Positions 9,501 through 18,330 of a stretch of 64,000 nt of DNA are shown one piece after another. Made by a program: the position numbers and the translations under genes. The stretch is taken from contig NZ_AZFT01000053.1 of assembly GCF_001434405.1 (NCBI RefSeq), positions 846,294-910,293 of the forward strand, given 5' to 3'. Source of the stretch: Ligilactobacillus apodemi DSM 16634 = JCM 16172 (GTDB lineage Bacteria > Bacillota > Bacilli > Lactobacillales > Lactobacillaceae). The notes below the pieces were generated by a model. The model searched no databases. It was not told the DNA's origin and saw only the letters and a program-made list of their open reading frames with translations. How positions within the stretch are numbered: the first letter of the stretch is position 1; every line of letters starts with the position of its first letter.

Positions 9501-10139
9501 TTAATTACTCAATGGCTTAACTTTCAAAATATCATCTGCAATCTCTTTTGCAAACTCAATATCGTGAGTAACGATGATCTGCGTCATTTTTTCTTTTTTT
9601 AGGTCTAAAATGATCTCTTTAACAGTATCTCTTAGACCAGGATCAAGGGCTGACGTGGGCTCATCATAGCATAAGATCTGTGGTTTCATCGCTAAAGCGC
9701 GTGCAATCGCGACCCGTTGTTTTTGTCCACCTGATAATTGCCAAGGGTATAGGTTACCTTTATCACCAAGTGCTAATTTTTTTAATAACTCATTAGCTTC
9801 ACGCGTAGCTGTTTCTTTATCTTTTTTCAAAACCATTTGTGGCGCTAACATCACATTTTCTAAAACGGTCAAATGTGGAAAAAGATTATATTCTTGAAAT
9901 ACCACCCCGATCACCGCTTCGTTATTGGAATTAACATAGGGATCAAATTCCTTGCCATTTACTAAAATCTTGCCACTATCAATTTGCTCTAAACCACTAA
10001 TGCATCGTAGTAAAGTGGTCTTACCACCACCAGATTGACCAACGATACACAAGATCTTGCCATCTTCAATGGTTAAATCAACATGATCTAAGATCGTCCG
10101 TTCACCAAACTTTTTAGTAATTTGTTGTAACTCTAGCAT
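9501..10139 (-). CDS. Amino-acid ABC transporter ATP-binding protein
   Basis: Cytoplasmic motor subunit of the adjacent importer, 212 aa. Walker A GQSGGGKT is at about residues 33-40, the Q-loop is at FQEYNLFP, the signature is LSGGQKQRVAIARAL, Walker B is ILCYDEPTSALDP, and the switch His is in IVTHD. This is the polar amino-acid (GlnQ/HisP) type, slightly short at the C-terminus (family about 240), where the end is simply trimmed after the switch region. It lies 15 bases downstream of the permease and 14 bases upstream of the receptor gene. Confidence 0.95.
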   Translation of the reverse strand: MLELQQITKKFGERTILDHVDLTIEDGKILCIVGQSGGGKTTLLRCISGLEQIDSGKILVNGKEFDPYVNSNNEAVIGVVFQEYNLFPHLTVLENVMLAPQMVLKKDKETATREANELLKKLALGDKGNLYPWQLSGGQKQRVAIARALAMKPQILCYDEPTSALDPGLRDTVKEIILDLKKEKMTQIIVTHDIEFAKEIADDILKVKPLSN

Positions 10140-10154
10140 TTTAATATCCCTCCT

Positions 10155-10823
10155 TTATTTCCAATAACTGTAGTGTTGTTCGATTTTCTTTAGCACATAG
10201 GTGAAAAAGGCTGTCATCAACAAATACATTAAACTTACTAAGATCAATGGCACCAAAGTCACATCACGACTTGTAGCCACATTTCCGGCCCGTAAAAGAT
10301 CACCTAGACCGATCACATAAACTAAACTTGAGTCTTTAACTAAATTGATAACTTCATTACCAATCGAAGGGATCACGATTTTCATCACTTGAGGTGCAAT
10401 GATCTTTCTGATCGTTTGCCAATAATTTAAGCGCAATACCTTAGCACTTTCATATTGTCCCTTATCGATCGATTGTAAACCGCCCCGAAAGATTTCTGCA
10501 AAATAAGCCGTGTAATTTAAAATAAATGCAACTAAAGCTGCTTCATAACGTGGTAAAACGATCCCCGTGCCCAAAAGTGGCAAACCGTAAAAGACAAAGA
10601 TCAATTGGAGCAACAATGGCGTCCCTCGCATCAACCAAACATAAATACCTAATATTTTTTGTAAAATTTTAAATGGCGAGATCATGCCCAAAGCAACGAT
10701 CAACCCTAAAGGTAATGAGCCAACTAAAGTCCAAAAAAAGATCGATAAAGTCACGCCCATCCCTGAAAACAACGAAGGCATAATTTCTAAAATATAATCC
10801 ATATAAGTATCACTCCATTTCAT
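10155..10823 (-). CDS. Amino-acid ABC transporter permease
   Basis: Membrane subunit of the polar amino-acid importer, 222 aa with about five membrane spans. The HisM/GlnP-type signature is present: WLMRGTPLLLQLIFVFYGLP, and the EAA loop is AEIFRGGLQSIDKGQYESA with the following LRLNYWQ, which docks on the ATPase. It is the first gene of the operon and begins immediately after the T-box terminator hairpin, so its transcription depends on antitermination by uncharged tRNA. Confidence 0.94.
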   Translation of the reverse strand: MKWSDTYMDYILEIMPSLFSGMGVTLSIFFWTLVGSLPLGLIVALGMISPFKILQKILGIYVWLMRGTPLLLQLIFVFYGLPLLGTGIVLPRYEAALVAFILNYTAYFAEIFRGGLQSIDKGQYESAKVLRLNYWQTIRKIIAPQVMKIVIPSIGNEVINLVKDSSLVYVIGLGDLLRAGNVATSRDVTLVPLILVSLMYLLMTAFFTYVLKKIEQHYSYWK

Positions 10824-10828
10824 TAAAA

Positions 10829-11080
10829 TAAAAAACGCCCTCCTAGATCAATGATCTAAGAGGGCGTCTTCCGCGGTTCCACCTCATATTCACTTGCTTT
10901 TCACAAAACAAGCCTCAGTGAGTTAATAAACTCAAGAATAACGGTCTTTAGCCGAACGTACCTACTCTAAGTTCAATACGCCAATTCACGGATGTGGTTC
11001 AAAAGCCTATTCTCTATCCTTTTCAGCTACCAGATAGTCTCTTTTCCAGAAATCAACTTTCTACTCTTCCGCTCATAATC
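10829..11080 (-). promoter_or_regulatory. T-box riboswitch (candidate His specifier) upstream of the amino-acid transporter
   Basis: Leftward leader RNA with all T-box parts. The conserved GGTGGAACCGCGG element is at 10871-10883. It is followed by a GC-rich terminator hairpin with a T-tract (10829-10870) whose 5' arm competes with the antiterminator. The Stem I terminal-loop signature CTGGTAGCTGAAAAGG lies around 11018-11034. The specifier region reads GAACCACATC (10991-11000). With the usual purine after the codon, CAC (His, 10994-10996) fits best; CCA (Pro) is the alternative. Known logic: uncharged tRNA pairs with specifier and T-box and allows read-through, so the transporter is made when the amino acid is scarce. 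Confidence 0.9.
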
Positions 11081-11099
11081 GTTTAATAATTTTTCATAA

Positions 11100-11128
11100 A
11101 GATTAACATGGATACCATTTTATGTCAA
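11100..11128 (-). promoter_or_regulatory. Sigma-A promoter of the T-box/transporter operon
   Basis: Perfect -35 TTGACA (11123-11128) and -10 TAATCT (11100-11105) with 17-base spacing, reading leftward. It begins only about 12 bases past the minD stop codon, so the transporter has its own start independent of the mreBCD-minCD transcript. Confidence 0.8.
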
Positions 11129-11139
11129 TGAGAAATTAA

Positions 11140-11946
11140 TTATTTCCGTCTAAACCATGAACCCATTTTGTGGAAAAATCCGCCACGTTCTTGCTCTTTC
11201 AAAGTCATCAAAGGAACTGTTTCCCCTTCAAGACGGCGCGCAATATTGCGATACCCTTTAGAAGCTTCTGACTTTTCATCTAAGATGACTGGCTCACCTT
11301 TATTAGAAAAACCGATCACATTATCATCATCAAAAACGATCCCGATCAATTTGATCGATAAGTGGCGCGTAATTTCATCAACATCCATCATCTGACCGTC
11401 ATTGACCATTTTTTTCTTGATTCGATTGATAATCAACATTGGTGGTTCATCTAGACTTTGTTGTTCTAACAAGCCAACTACGCGATCGGCATCACGAACT
11501 GCAGAAATTTCTGGCGTTGAAACTACGATCGCTTCATCAGCACCAGCAACAGCATTGGCAAACCCTTGCTCGATCCCAGCTGGGCAATCTAAGAGAACAT
11601 AGTCAAACTCGGAGCGTAATTCATCGACGATTGCTTTTGCTTCGGTTGGTTCAAGCGCAGACTTATCCGTGTTTTGCGCTGCAGGCAAAAGAAACAGCTT
11701 ATCTTCAAAGCGTTTATCTTTGATCAAAGCTTGTGGTAACTTTGCTCTCCCCTTAGCAACATCAACAATGTCATAAATGATACGATTGTCCAAGCCCAAG
11801 ATCACATCAAGATTTCTTAAACCGATATCAAGATCGACCAAACATACTTTTTTACCCATAAGTGCTAAAGCGGCACCTAAATTGGCAGTTGTAGTCGTTT
11901 TGCCGACACCGCCTTTACCTGATGTAATAACAATCGATTTACCCAT
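11140..11946 (-). CDS. minD: Septum site-determining ATPase MinD
   Basis: Membrane-cycling ATPase that recruits MinC to block Z-ring assembly away from mid-cell. The 268-aa protein carries the deviant Walker A GKGGVGKTTTTAN at about residues 10-22, the switch motif LVDLDIGLRNLD, and LLDCPAGIEQG. The C-terminus ends in an amphipathic basic segment (HKMGSWFRRK), the membrane-targeting sequence. It starts one base after the minC stop, so the pair is co-translated. No minE is visible, as is usual outside Gram-negatives. Confidence 0.97.
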   Translation of the reverse strand: MGKSIVITSGKGGVGKTTTTANLGAALALMGKKVCLVDLDIGLRNLDVILGLDNRIIYDIVDVAKGRAKLPQALIKDKRFEDKLFLLPAAQNTDKSALEPTEAKAIVDELRSEFDYVLLDCPAGIEQGFANAVAGADEAIVVSTPEISAVRDADRVVGLLEQQSLDEPPMLIINRIKKKMVNDGQMMDVDEITRHLSIKLIGIVFDDDNVIGFSNKGEPVILDEKSEASKGYRNIARRLEGETVPLMTLKEQERGGFFHKMGSWFRRK

Positions 11947-12621
11947 TTAAAACCCTCCTACTTGTGTAAAAATTTTCGGTCTGAGCGTCTTTAGTTCCGA
12001 TAATGTAGTGTAGCTCACGGCATGCAGGTCATTTACATAAGCCACTACATTTTTCTCCTGCTTATCTGTTTCGATAATGTCAACTAGATCGCTGATCCGA
12101 ATTTGTTGTGCTTCTTTGAAATTACCCGCAATAACAGCAATTACGTTATCTCGATAGCCAGCATGCAAGACACCTTCAACAGAGCCCAACACAAAAATAC
12201 TGCCCGTAGCTTGTAAAATACCGCCTTTATGGACATTTCCTAAAAATAACACGTCACCAGTGATCGTTTTTACTTGACCATTACGGATCGTGTCAGTATT
12301 TAAGTGGACCGTATGTTCTTCCATAAATTCTAAAGCATCTTCAGTTCGAATAACATCTGAAACAAATTTATGGATCGAAAAACGTTGGTAATTGCCGACT
12401 AATTTTTCGATTTTTTGTTTTTGTTTAGCATCTAACAAGCGATTACCTGAGTTAACGGTAAAAGAAACTTGTTTTTCTTCTTCGATCGTATCTAATTGAA
12501 GTTTTCGAAACAAATCTTTTAGTTCAACTAAAATCTTATCAAAGTCGGCATTATCTCTAAGTATCAGTTCGTAGCCATCTTTATAACCTTTTAATACAGC
12601 TGCCTGCATCAGCGTGCACAC
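11947..12621 (-). CDS. minC: Septum site-determining protein MinC
   Basis: Inhibitor of FtsZ polymerisation, delivered to the membrane by MinD. It is 224 aa with an N-terminal FtsZ-inhibitory domain (about 1-100) and a C-terminal beta-helix domain containing GDVLFLGNVHKGGILQATGS-like turns (about 120-205) that dimerises and contacts MinD. It sits between mreD and minD with 11- and 0-base gaps. The annotated ATG (MCTLMQ) could be replaced by the internal Met five codons on; the spacing to a GGAGTG Shine-Dalgarno favours the internal one slightly. Confidence 0.93.
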   Translation of the reverse strand: MCTLMQAAVLKGYKDGYELILRDNADFDKILVELKDLFRKLQLDTIEEEKQVSFTVNSGNRLLDAKQKQKIEKLVGNYQRFSIHKFVSDVIRTEDALEFMEEHTVHLNTDTIRNGQVKTITGDVLFLGNVHKGGILQATGSIFVLGSVEGVLHAGYRDNVIAVIAGNFKEAQQIRISDLVDIIETDKQEKNVVAYVNDLHAVSYTTLSELKTLRPKIFTQVGGF

Positions 12622-12632
12622 TCCTTTTTATC

Positions 12633-13145
12633 TCAAGAGAATTTTTCAAAGAAATTTTTTATTGGAATATATAGTATCGCAAACCACGCTAGATTATACG
12701 CAAGTGTCGGTCCTAGATCAGCGACAAAAAAGTCCGCCAAACTGATATTAGCTAACCCGATCAATGAATTAGCCAAAAATGCTAGAGCCGATACTAGCGT
12801 TAAATCTATCAGATATATTAATAGTACCACAAGGAATGAAGAAGTAAAAAAACGACACACTTGCCGATTTAAATAAACCACTAACGGGAAAATGATCATA
12901 TAGATCCCTAAGATCCCCGTATAATACATATCAAATATCAAGCCTGCGACAAAAGCCCATAGCATCAAGCGATCCACTTCACCATAAAAAATCGCCATCA
13001 CTAACCAAAGTAAAACTAGCAGACTTTCGATCGAAATCCCGCCAGTAAAAAATTCGCGCGCAAATACATTACTTAAAGATCCATCTAAAAAGATAAATAT
13101 TAACAAACCAATAGGAAAATAATACCGCATATTATAATTTTTCAT
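12633..13145 (-). CDS. mreD: Rod shape-determining protein MreD
   Basis: Polytopic membrane component of the elongasome, 170 aa with five or six hydrophobic segments and little else conserved. The call rests on size, hydropathy, the intramembrane motif region (LIFDMYYTGILGIY) and its place directly after mreC and before minC. It likely helps MreC control RodA/PBP2 wall synthesis along the cylinder. Confidence 0.9.
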   Translation of the reverse strand: MKNYNMRYYFPIGLLIFIFLDGSLSNVFAREFFTGGISIESLLVLLWLVMAIFYGEVDRLMLWAFVAGLIFDMYYTGILGIYMIIFPLVVYLNRQVCRFFTSSFLVVLLIYLIDLTLVSALAFLANSLIGLANISLADFFVADLGPTLAYNLAWFAILYIPIKNFFEKFS

Positions 13146-13159
13146 GCTTTTACTCCTAT

Positions 13160-14008
13160 CTAATCTGTTCTCTTAGCCACAGTTACGACACTTAGATCGG
13201 TCAGATCTGCAGCAGGTTTAATATAAACTTTCGTTGCTAAACCGTCGTCATCATCTGCAGTACTTGCAACGGTTCCGACTAACAGACCTTTAGGGGTATT
13301 TCCACCCATTCCTGAAGTAATAACTTTTGTATTTTTCTTGATTTTTGTTTTAGAAGTGATCTGTCCCATTACCAATAAGTTTTTCTTGCTATTGTAATCA
13401 GTGATCAACCCATTGATAACTTCACCATTTACTTCCAATTGAACCGCAAAACGGTCAGAAGAATCATTTTGAGTCGTGATCAACTCAACTTTACTGTTAG
13501 ATTTATTGACCTCAACAACACGACCAACCAAACCTTTGTTAGAAACAACGGCCGAATTCTTCGTTACACCTGATAATGAACCTTTTGAGATCACGATTTG
13601 ATTTTCCCAGGTTGAAGGAGAACGTGATAAGACATAAGCCGTGATCTTCGTATAATTAGTTAAGCTCTTATTAAGCTTAAGTTGTTGTTTTAATTGCTTA
13701 TTTTCCTTTTCCAAAGTTTGATTTTCAACTTTTTGTGAAGCTAAGCTATCGACCTGTTGCTTAAGCTTTTTGTTTTCATTATACGTATTCAACAGATCAG
13801 AAACATTACTACCTACACTAGTTACCGCTGCTACTGGGTAACTAACAAGTCGATCGACCAAACCAAATGCTTCATTTCCTATTTGCTGGATGATCGTTGG
13901 CGTCGAGCGATTATTCCGAACTACGATTGAAAAAGTAATCAGCAAGAAACTAACGATCAGTGCTACTAATGTAATAACGAGCTTTTTATTGAAAAAAAAC
14001 TTCTGCAT
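13160..14008 (-). CDS. mreC: Rod shape-determining protein MreC
   Basis: Bitopic scaffold of the elongasome, 282 aa. A membrane anchor at about 8-28 is followed by a coiled coil (about 75-115, Lys/Glu/Gln-rich heptads) and two beta-barrel domains with family stretches VLSRSPSTWENQIVI, VVSNKGLVGRV and VITSGMGGNTPKGLLVG. The downstream mreD starts 14 bases later. A hairpin with a T-rich tail lies between mreB and this gene and may reduce its expression relative to mreB. Confidence 0.95.
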   Translation of the reverse strand: MQKFFFNKKLVITLVALIVSFLLITFSIVVRNNRSTPTIIQQIGNEAFGLVDRLVSYPVAAVTSVGSNVSDLLNTYNENKKLKQQVDSLASQKVENQTLEKENKQLKQQLKLNKSLTNYTKITAYVLSRSPSTWENQIVISKGSLSGVTKNSAVVSNKGLVGRVVEVNKSNSKVELITTQNDSSDRFAVQLEVNGEVINGLITDYNSKKNLLVMGQITSKTKIKKNTKVITSGMGGNTPKGLLVGTVASTADDDDGLATKVYIKPAADLTDLSVVTVAKRTD

Positions 14009-14040
14009 AAAACGCCTCCTGGATCTGATAAAATTTGCGC

Positions 14041-14078
14041 TAAAAATTAAGAGGCTGGACGACTAAACCCCAACCTCC
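14041..14078 (-). terminator. Intercistronic hairpin between mreB and mreC (partial terminator or processing site)
   Basis: Reading leftward, GAGGTTGG (14070-14077) pairs with CCAGCCTC (14051-14058) around an 11-base loop, followed by TTAATTTTTA. The tail is T-rich but interrupted, so it looks like a leaky terminator that sets mreB above mreCD. Confidence 0.5.
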
Positions 14079-14102
14079 TAAATTTAGACTTAACCGCCTA
14101 TC

Positions 14103-15107
14103 TTATCTTTTCTTCATAACATCGATACTCTTTAATGATTCCCCAGTTCCGACTGCAACACAGTCCAATGGATCTTGTGCTACAAAGACGGGAACTTTTG
14201 TTGCTTCGGAGATCACATCTGGTAAGTGACGTAATAAAGCACCACCACCAGTTAAAACGATACCATGATCAATAACATCAGCTGCAATTTCAGGAGATGT
14301 TTCTTCGAGCGTTTCTTTGATCGCTGTAATAATTTCTTGGACAACTTCTTGAATTGCTTCAGCGACATCTTGTGGACGAATTTCGATCGTCTTAGGTAAG
14401 CCTGTTACTAAGTCACGACCACGAATCGTTTGGCTATCTAATTCTTTAGCAGCTTCAACTGATGCAGATGCAACATTGATCTTCAATTGTTCTGCTGTCC
14501 GTTCACCGATCAATAAGTTGTAGTTCTTACGTACATAATAAATAATCGAATCATCGATCTTATCGCCTGCCATACGGATCGAACGACTTGAAACGATCCC
14601 ACCAAGAGAGATCGTAGCCACGTCTGTGGTACCACCACCGATATCAACGACCATGCTACCGGTTGGATCCATTACAGGTAGACCTGCACCGATCGCAGCA
14701 GCAAATGGTTCTTCGATCACGTAAGCATCTTTAGCGCCAGCTACTCGAGTTGCATCAATTACAGCACGTTTTTCAACTTCTGTTACCCCACTTGGTACAC
14801 AAACCATTACGTAAGGCTTAGCGCTCTTGCTACCAACAGCTTTTTCAATATAATATTTCATCATAGATACAGTTGTATCATAATCAGCAATAACACCGTC
14901 TTTCATTGGACGGATTGCTACGATACTAGCTGGTGTACGCCCGATCATATCGCGCGCCTCTGAACCAACTGAGACAACTTCACCAGTTTTAGTATTTTTA
15001 GCTACGACTGAAGGTTCGCGTAACACAATTCCTTTATTTTCAGCATAAACGATCGTGTTTGCCGTCCCTAAGTCGATCCCAATATTTTTTGTTCCGATTC
15101 CGAACAC
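14103..15107 (-). CDS. mreB: Rod shape-determining actin homologue MreB
   Basis: Actin-like ATPase that forms membrane-bound filaments guiding lateral wall synthesis. The 334-aa protein begins with a GTG at 15105-15107 (AAGGG about ten bases upstream) and an N-terminal [16 protein letters not shown] that includes phosphate loop 1. Phosphate loop 2 [12 protein letters not shown] and the adenosine motif VLTGGGALL are intact. It heads the mreBCD-minCD run. A second MreB family gene (mbl-like) is at 53729-54721, so this cell has at least two paralogues. Confidence 0.97.
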   Translation of the reverse strand: MFGIGTKNIGIDLGTANTIVYAENKGIVLREPSVVAKNTKTGEVVSVGSEARDMIGRTPASIVAIRPMKDGVIADYDTTVSMMKYYIEKAVGSKSAKPYVMVCVPSGVTEVEKRAVIDATRVAGAKDAYVIEEPFAAAIGAGLPVMDPTGSMVVDIGGGTTDVATISLGGIVSSRSIRMAGDKIDDSIIYYVRKNYNLLIGERTAEQLKINVASASVEAAKELDSQTIRGRDLVTGLPKTIEIRPQDVAEAIQEVVQEIITAIKETLEETSPEIAADVIDHGIVLTGGGALLRHLPDVISEATKVPVFVAQDPLDCVAVGTGESLKSIDVMKKR

Positions 15108-15303
15108 GTTGTTTCATCCCTTCACAAACTCTAATTACGAGCCCTTATTTCAAGATATTCTAATTGTAACATTGAATAGCCCTGTTTCCAACATATTTTC
15201 ATGTTTTTGCCACGCCGATATTATATCATAAAACTGGCAATTAAATTAGACTTTGTCCAGTAATTTTATCGCTGAGCTACCTTTTTTTAAAATATCTTAA
15301 GTT

Positions 15304-15510
15304 TTACACGATTGAAACTAACGCTGCCTGAAAGCCTTTTTTCCCTTCTACTTCAACAAATTCAACGCGTTGACCTTCTTCTAAAATTTTATAGCCCGAT
15401 TTAACGATTGCCGTATAGTGGACAAACAAATCTTCTTTTTTATTATTATCAGGAGTAATAAAACCGTACCCTTTGTCTTTGTTAAAACGACGAACTGTTC
15501 CTTGTAACAT
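15304..15510 (-). CDS. Cold-shock domain protein
   Basis: A 68-residue OB-fold single-stranded nucleic-acid chaperone. RNP1-like KGYGFI (residues 13-18) and RNP2-like LFVHY (28-32) are present, and the basic N-terminus reads GTVRRFNKDKGYG. Classical CspA-type proteins have W at the position of the first R (KWFN); here it is RRFN, so it is a divergent member. Probably monocistronic: 196 bases separate it from mreB downstream and 20 from the broken radC upstream. Confidence 0.9.
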   Translation of the reverse strand: MLQGTVRRFNKDKGYGFITPDNNKKEDLFVHYTAIVKSGYKILEEGQRVEFVEVEGKKGFQAALVSIV

Positions 15511-15530
15511 GTTTTTTCACCTTATTTACT

Positions 15531-16165
15531 TTATTTTTTCAAAATTTCATTTTCACGAAAACTAAAATATGCATCTTTGCCAACAATAATATGATCTAGC
15601 AAAGTGATCCCTAGCAATTCACCACTAGTAGCTAGCCGCTTAGTGACTGCTAAATCATTTGCCGAAGGACTAACTTGTCCACTAGGATGATTATGCACGA
15701 CAATAAATCTGGCAGTACTGTAACTAAAAGCGTGCTTGAAAATTTCACGCGGATGCACTGTTGCTGAATCCAGAGTCCCGACAAAGATCTTTTTTCCGCT
15801 AAAAGTTGATTCTTTGTATCTAAGTATACACCTATTAGCATTTCTTGTTTGACACCACTTAGCTTTTCGATCATATATTCTCCGATCACCTTACTCGAAC
15901 AGACTACGCCTAAAGGCAAATCTGGGCACTTATCGTAGCGTTTAGCAAATTCACACAGCATTAACCCTTGACATAAAAACCGCTCAGCAGTGAAATTTTC
16001 CCAATCTGTCACCGTATAATTTTTAAACTCCGAAATCTGTTTATCTCGTAAAATTTCTTTGGTAGCCTGTGGTAACGTTAAAAATACTTGCCAAATCGCT
16101 AATAAGAGTTCTTGATCGGTCAAACGTTCTAGTTTTTGTGTTATCTTTATTTTTTTATAATTCAT
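15531..16165 (-). pseudogene. radC: radC (JAB/MPN-domain) gene with a one-base frameshift
   Basis: RadC-family protein of unsettled function (not required for repair in tested species). The reading frame is split: residues from MNYKKIK down to KNQLLAEK are in one frame, and TVHPREIFKH to the end are in another. One missing A in a run on the coding strand (plus-strand T6 at 15790-15795; T7 would restore the LLAEKKIFVGTLDSATVHP reading) explains it. The downstream frame keeps the metal-binding HNHPSG...D signature of the MPN+ domain and the C-terminus. The start is placed at 16165, ten bases after GGGGAG. It may be a true pseudogene, a slippage-controlled gene, or a homopolymer sequencing error. 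Confidence 0.85.
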
Positions 16166-16215
16166 TTCGTTCATCTCCCCTGCTTTATAAATTCGCAAAA
16201 AGCAAGGGAAATATT

Positions 16216-16872
16216 TTATTTAGCGATAAATTCTTTTACTGCCACTAAATTAGGTAAGATCGCTAAAGTATGTTCTTTTTCATATTCAGTTGGTTGAATG
16301 ATATCTGGGACCATGATCACTGGAATATCAGCATTATTAGCCGCTTTGACCCCATTGATCGAATCTTCAATGACCAATGATTCTTCCTTTGCTACATTCC
16401 CCATTTTTTGCCATGCCTTATTGAAAATTTCAGGCGAAGGCTTAGCATGGGTCACATCATCTGCTGAAACGATATGCGCAAATTTGCCACTGATCCCAGT
16501 TTCTTCTAAATAATACTCAATATCTTTTCTAAAATTACTTGAAGCGATCACATAGGGAATATTTTGCTCATCAAGATAAGCAGTCAATTCTTTAAAACCT
16601 GGTTTAAGCGCTAATTTACCAGCTTCGACGATCGGATAAACATTTTCCATACTCATCGCATAAAAACGATCGACCAATTCGCGACTACCATAATCCTTAG
16701 CCATTTGTGCAAGCATTGGTTCAGTACCTGCACCGATAAATTGTTGATAGTATTCTAGCGTATAATTTTTCATTCCCAATTGGTCAGCAGCCATTTTATT
16801 AGCTTCAAAGTAAACCTTTTCCGAGTCAAAAACGACACCATCCATATCAAAAATCACTAATTTTACTTTCAT
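16216..16872 (-). CDS. HAD-family phosphatase/phosphoglucomutase-like protein
   Basis: Haloacid dehalogenase hydrolase, subfamily with an alpha-helical cap, 218 aa. Motif I FDMDGVVFDSE (residues 8-18) supplies the nucleophilic and acid Asp, motif II is VIASSN, motif III Lys is in HAKPSPEIF and motif IV is VIEDSINGV. Proteins of this type include beta-phosphoglucomutase and phosphoglycolate-type phosphatases; the sequence does not decide between them. It lies 38 bases after folC and upstream of radC, all leftward. Confidence 0.85.
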   Translation of the reverse strand: MKVKLVIFDMDGVVFDSEKVYFEANKMAADQLGMKNYTLEYYQQFIGAGTEPMLAQMAKDYGSRELVDRFYAMSMENVYPIVEAGKLALKPGFKELTAYLDEQNIPYVIASSNFRKDIEYYLEETGISGKFAHIVSADDVTHAKPSPEIFNKAWQKMGNVAKEESLVIEDSINGVKAANNADIPVIMVPDIIQPTEYEKEHTLAILPNLVAVKEFIAK

Positions 16873-16910
16873 TTTTTCACCACTATATTAAAAAATACAG
16901 TTTTTCCTTC

Positions 16911-18206
16911 CTAAACAAAATAATTTCTAACTTCTGAAACAAAATATAAAGACCCTGTAAAAAGTAACATGTCATCCGCCGACATTTCCCGCAATACGAT
17001 CGGCAAAACTTCACGCCAGTCAGAGTAATACTTGATTGCACCATCTCCCTGTAAAAATTCAAAATCTGCCACTGCTCGCGGGGCATCAAATTCAACCGCA
17101 CTTAACGTTACATTAGGCAATGCTTGTAAACAAGCAAACATCTCAGGCGCACGCTTATCGGCTAAAACCGACATCACAACGTAAATCTGCCGCTCAGAAA
17201 AACGTGTTTTTAAAATCTGGGCCAATTTTTTCACAGCATCGAGATTATGAGCCCCATCTAAGACTACTAAGGGTTCTTCATTGATCAGTTCAAATCTAGC
17301 TGGCCAACTGGTCGTTATCAGTGCCTTTCTTATCTCAGATTCACGAGGAGTAAATTTTTCAAGCTGAGCTAAGCATAAAAATGCACTGAGCGCTAAGCTA
17401 GCATTCGCTACTTGATAATCACCTAAAAGCTTGATTTTTAACTTACGGTAACTTTTTCCAAAGCCATTATACGTAAAAATTTGCCCCCAAAAGTCTTGCG
17501 TTTTAGCTAAACTCCAAGAATAATCGCTTGGCGTTGTGTACAATTTAGCCTCTTTTTCGTTAGCAACTTGCGTAATGACTTGCAGACTTTCAGCATCTAA
17601 TGCGCCGACAACAACCGGACGCTTAGCTTTGATGATCCCTGCCTTAACTTGTGCGATCTGAGCTAAAGTGTCGCCTAAAATTTGGGTGTGATCAAGGGCG
17701 ACCTCAGTGATCACGGAAAGTACTGGCGTTAAAATATTAGTTGAATCATAAGTTCCACCGATCCCAACTTCAACCACCGCATAGTCAGGCACTATTTCGG
17801 CAAAATATAAAAACATCAGCATCGTGACGACTTCAAATTCTTTTGGTCCTTCACCAGCATATTCAGCATCAAGTCGTTCCACAACGGGTTTTATTTTTTG
17901 AACCAATTCGACTAATTTTTCATCGGCGATCGGAATCCCATTGATTGCGATCCGCTCATTAAACCGGGTAATAAAAGGTGAAGTAAAGGTGCCAACGGTA
18001 AACCCTTGACTTTGCAATAAATTACTCAAATATGCAACGGTCGAGCCTTTACCATTTGTACCTGTCACGTGGATAAATTTTACTTTTTGTTGCGGATCAC
18101 CTAAATAGTGAGCAAATTTGCGCATTCGTGCCAAATCAGGGGATTTAGTAAATTTTCTTCTGCCGTGAATAAAAGCAAGTGCTTCAGCATAATTTTGGAT
18201 CTGCAT
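16911..18206 (-). CDS. folC: Bifunctional folylpolyglutamate/dihydrofolate synthase FolC
   Basis: Adds glutamates to folates (and glycine-linked Glu to dihydropteroate where present) in the cytoplasm, retaining folate in the cell. The 431-aa protein has the ATP loop HVTGTNGKGSTVAYL at about 45-59, the family stretch FTSPFITRFNERI, and C-terminal LDGAHNLDAVKKL. The ATG at 18206 has AAGAGG nine bases upstream. It follows valS across a terminator hairpin, so it probably has its own promoter (a TATACT -10-like element lies in the gap). No other folate genes are in the window. Confidence 0.95.
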   Translation of the reverse strand: MQIQNYAEALAFIHGRRKFTKSPDLARMRKFAHYLGDPQQKVKFIHVTGTNGKGSTVAYLSNLLQSQGFTVGTFTSPFITRFNERIAINGIPIADEKLVELVQKIKPVVERLDAEYAGEGPKEFEVVTMLMFLYFAEIVPDYAVVEVGIGGTYDSTNILTPVLSVITEVALDHTQILGDTLAQIAQVKAGIIKAKRPVVVGALDAESLQVITQVANEKEAKLYTTPSDYSWSLAKTQDFWGQIFTYNGFGKSYRKLKIKLLGDYQVANASLALSAFLCLAQLEKFTPRESEIRKALITTSWPARFELINEEPLVVLDGAHNLDAVKKLAQILKTRFSERQIYVVMSVLADKRAPEMFACLQALPNVTLSAVEFDAPRAVADFEFLQGDGAIKYYSDWREVLPIVLREMSADDMLLFTGSLYFVSEVRNYFV

Positions 18207-18293
18207 TTTTTAGCCTCTTATCATCTACAATCTTAAGGCTAGTATAACAAATCTAGGACATAACGACCACTAAACAGTAAAGTTGACTATAAT

Positions 18294-18323
18294 AAAAAAC
18301 GCTCACCCAAAGAGCAAGCGTTT
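18294..18323 (-). terminator. valS rho-independent terminator
   Basis: Leftward hairpin AAACGCTTGCTC / GGTGAGCGTTT (four-base loop) followed by a run of six T. It lies just after the valS stop at 18331. Confidence 0.8.
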
Positions 18324-18330
18324 AAAAATA

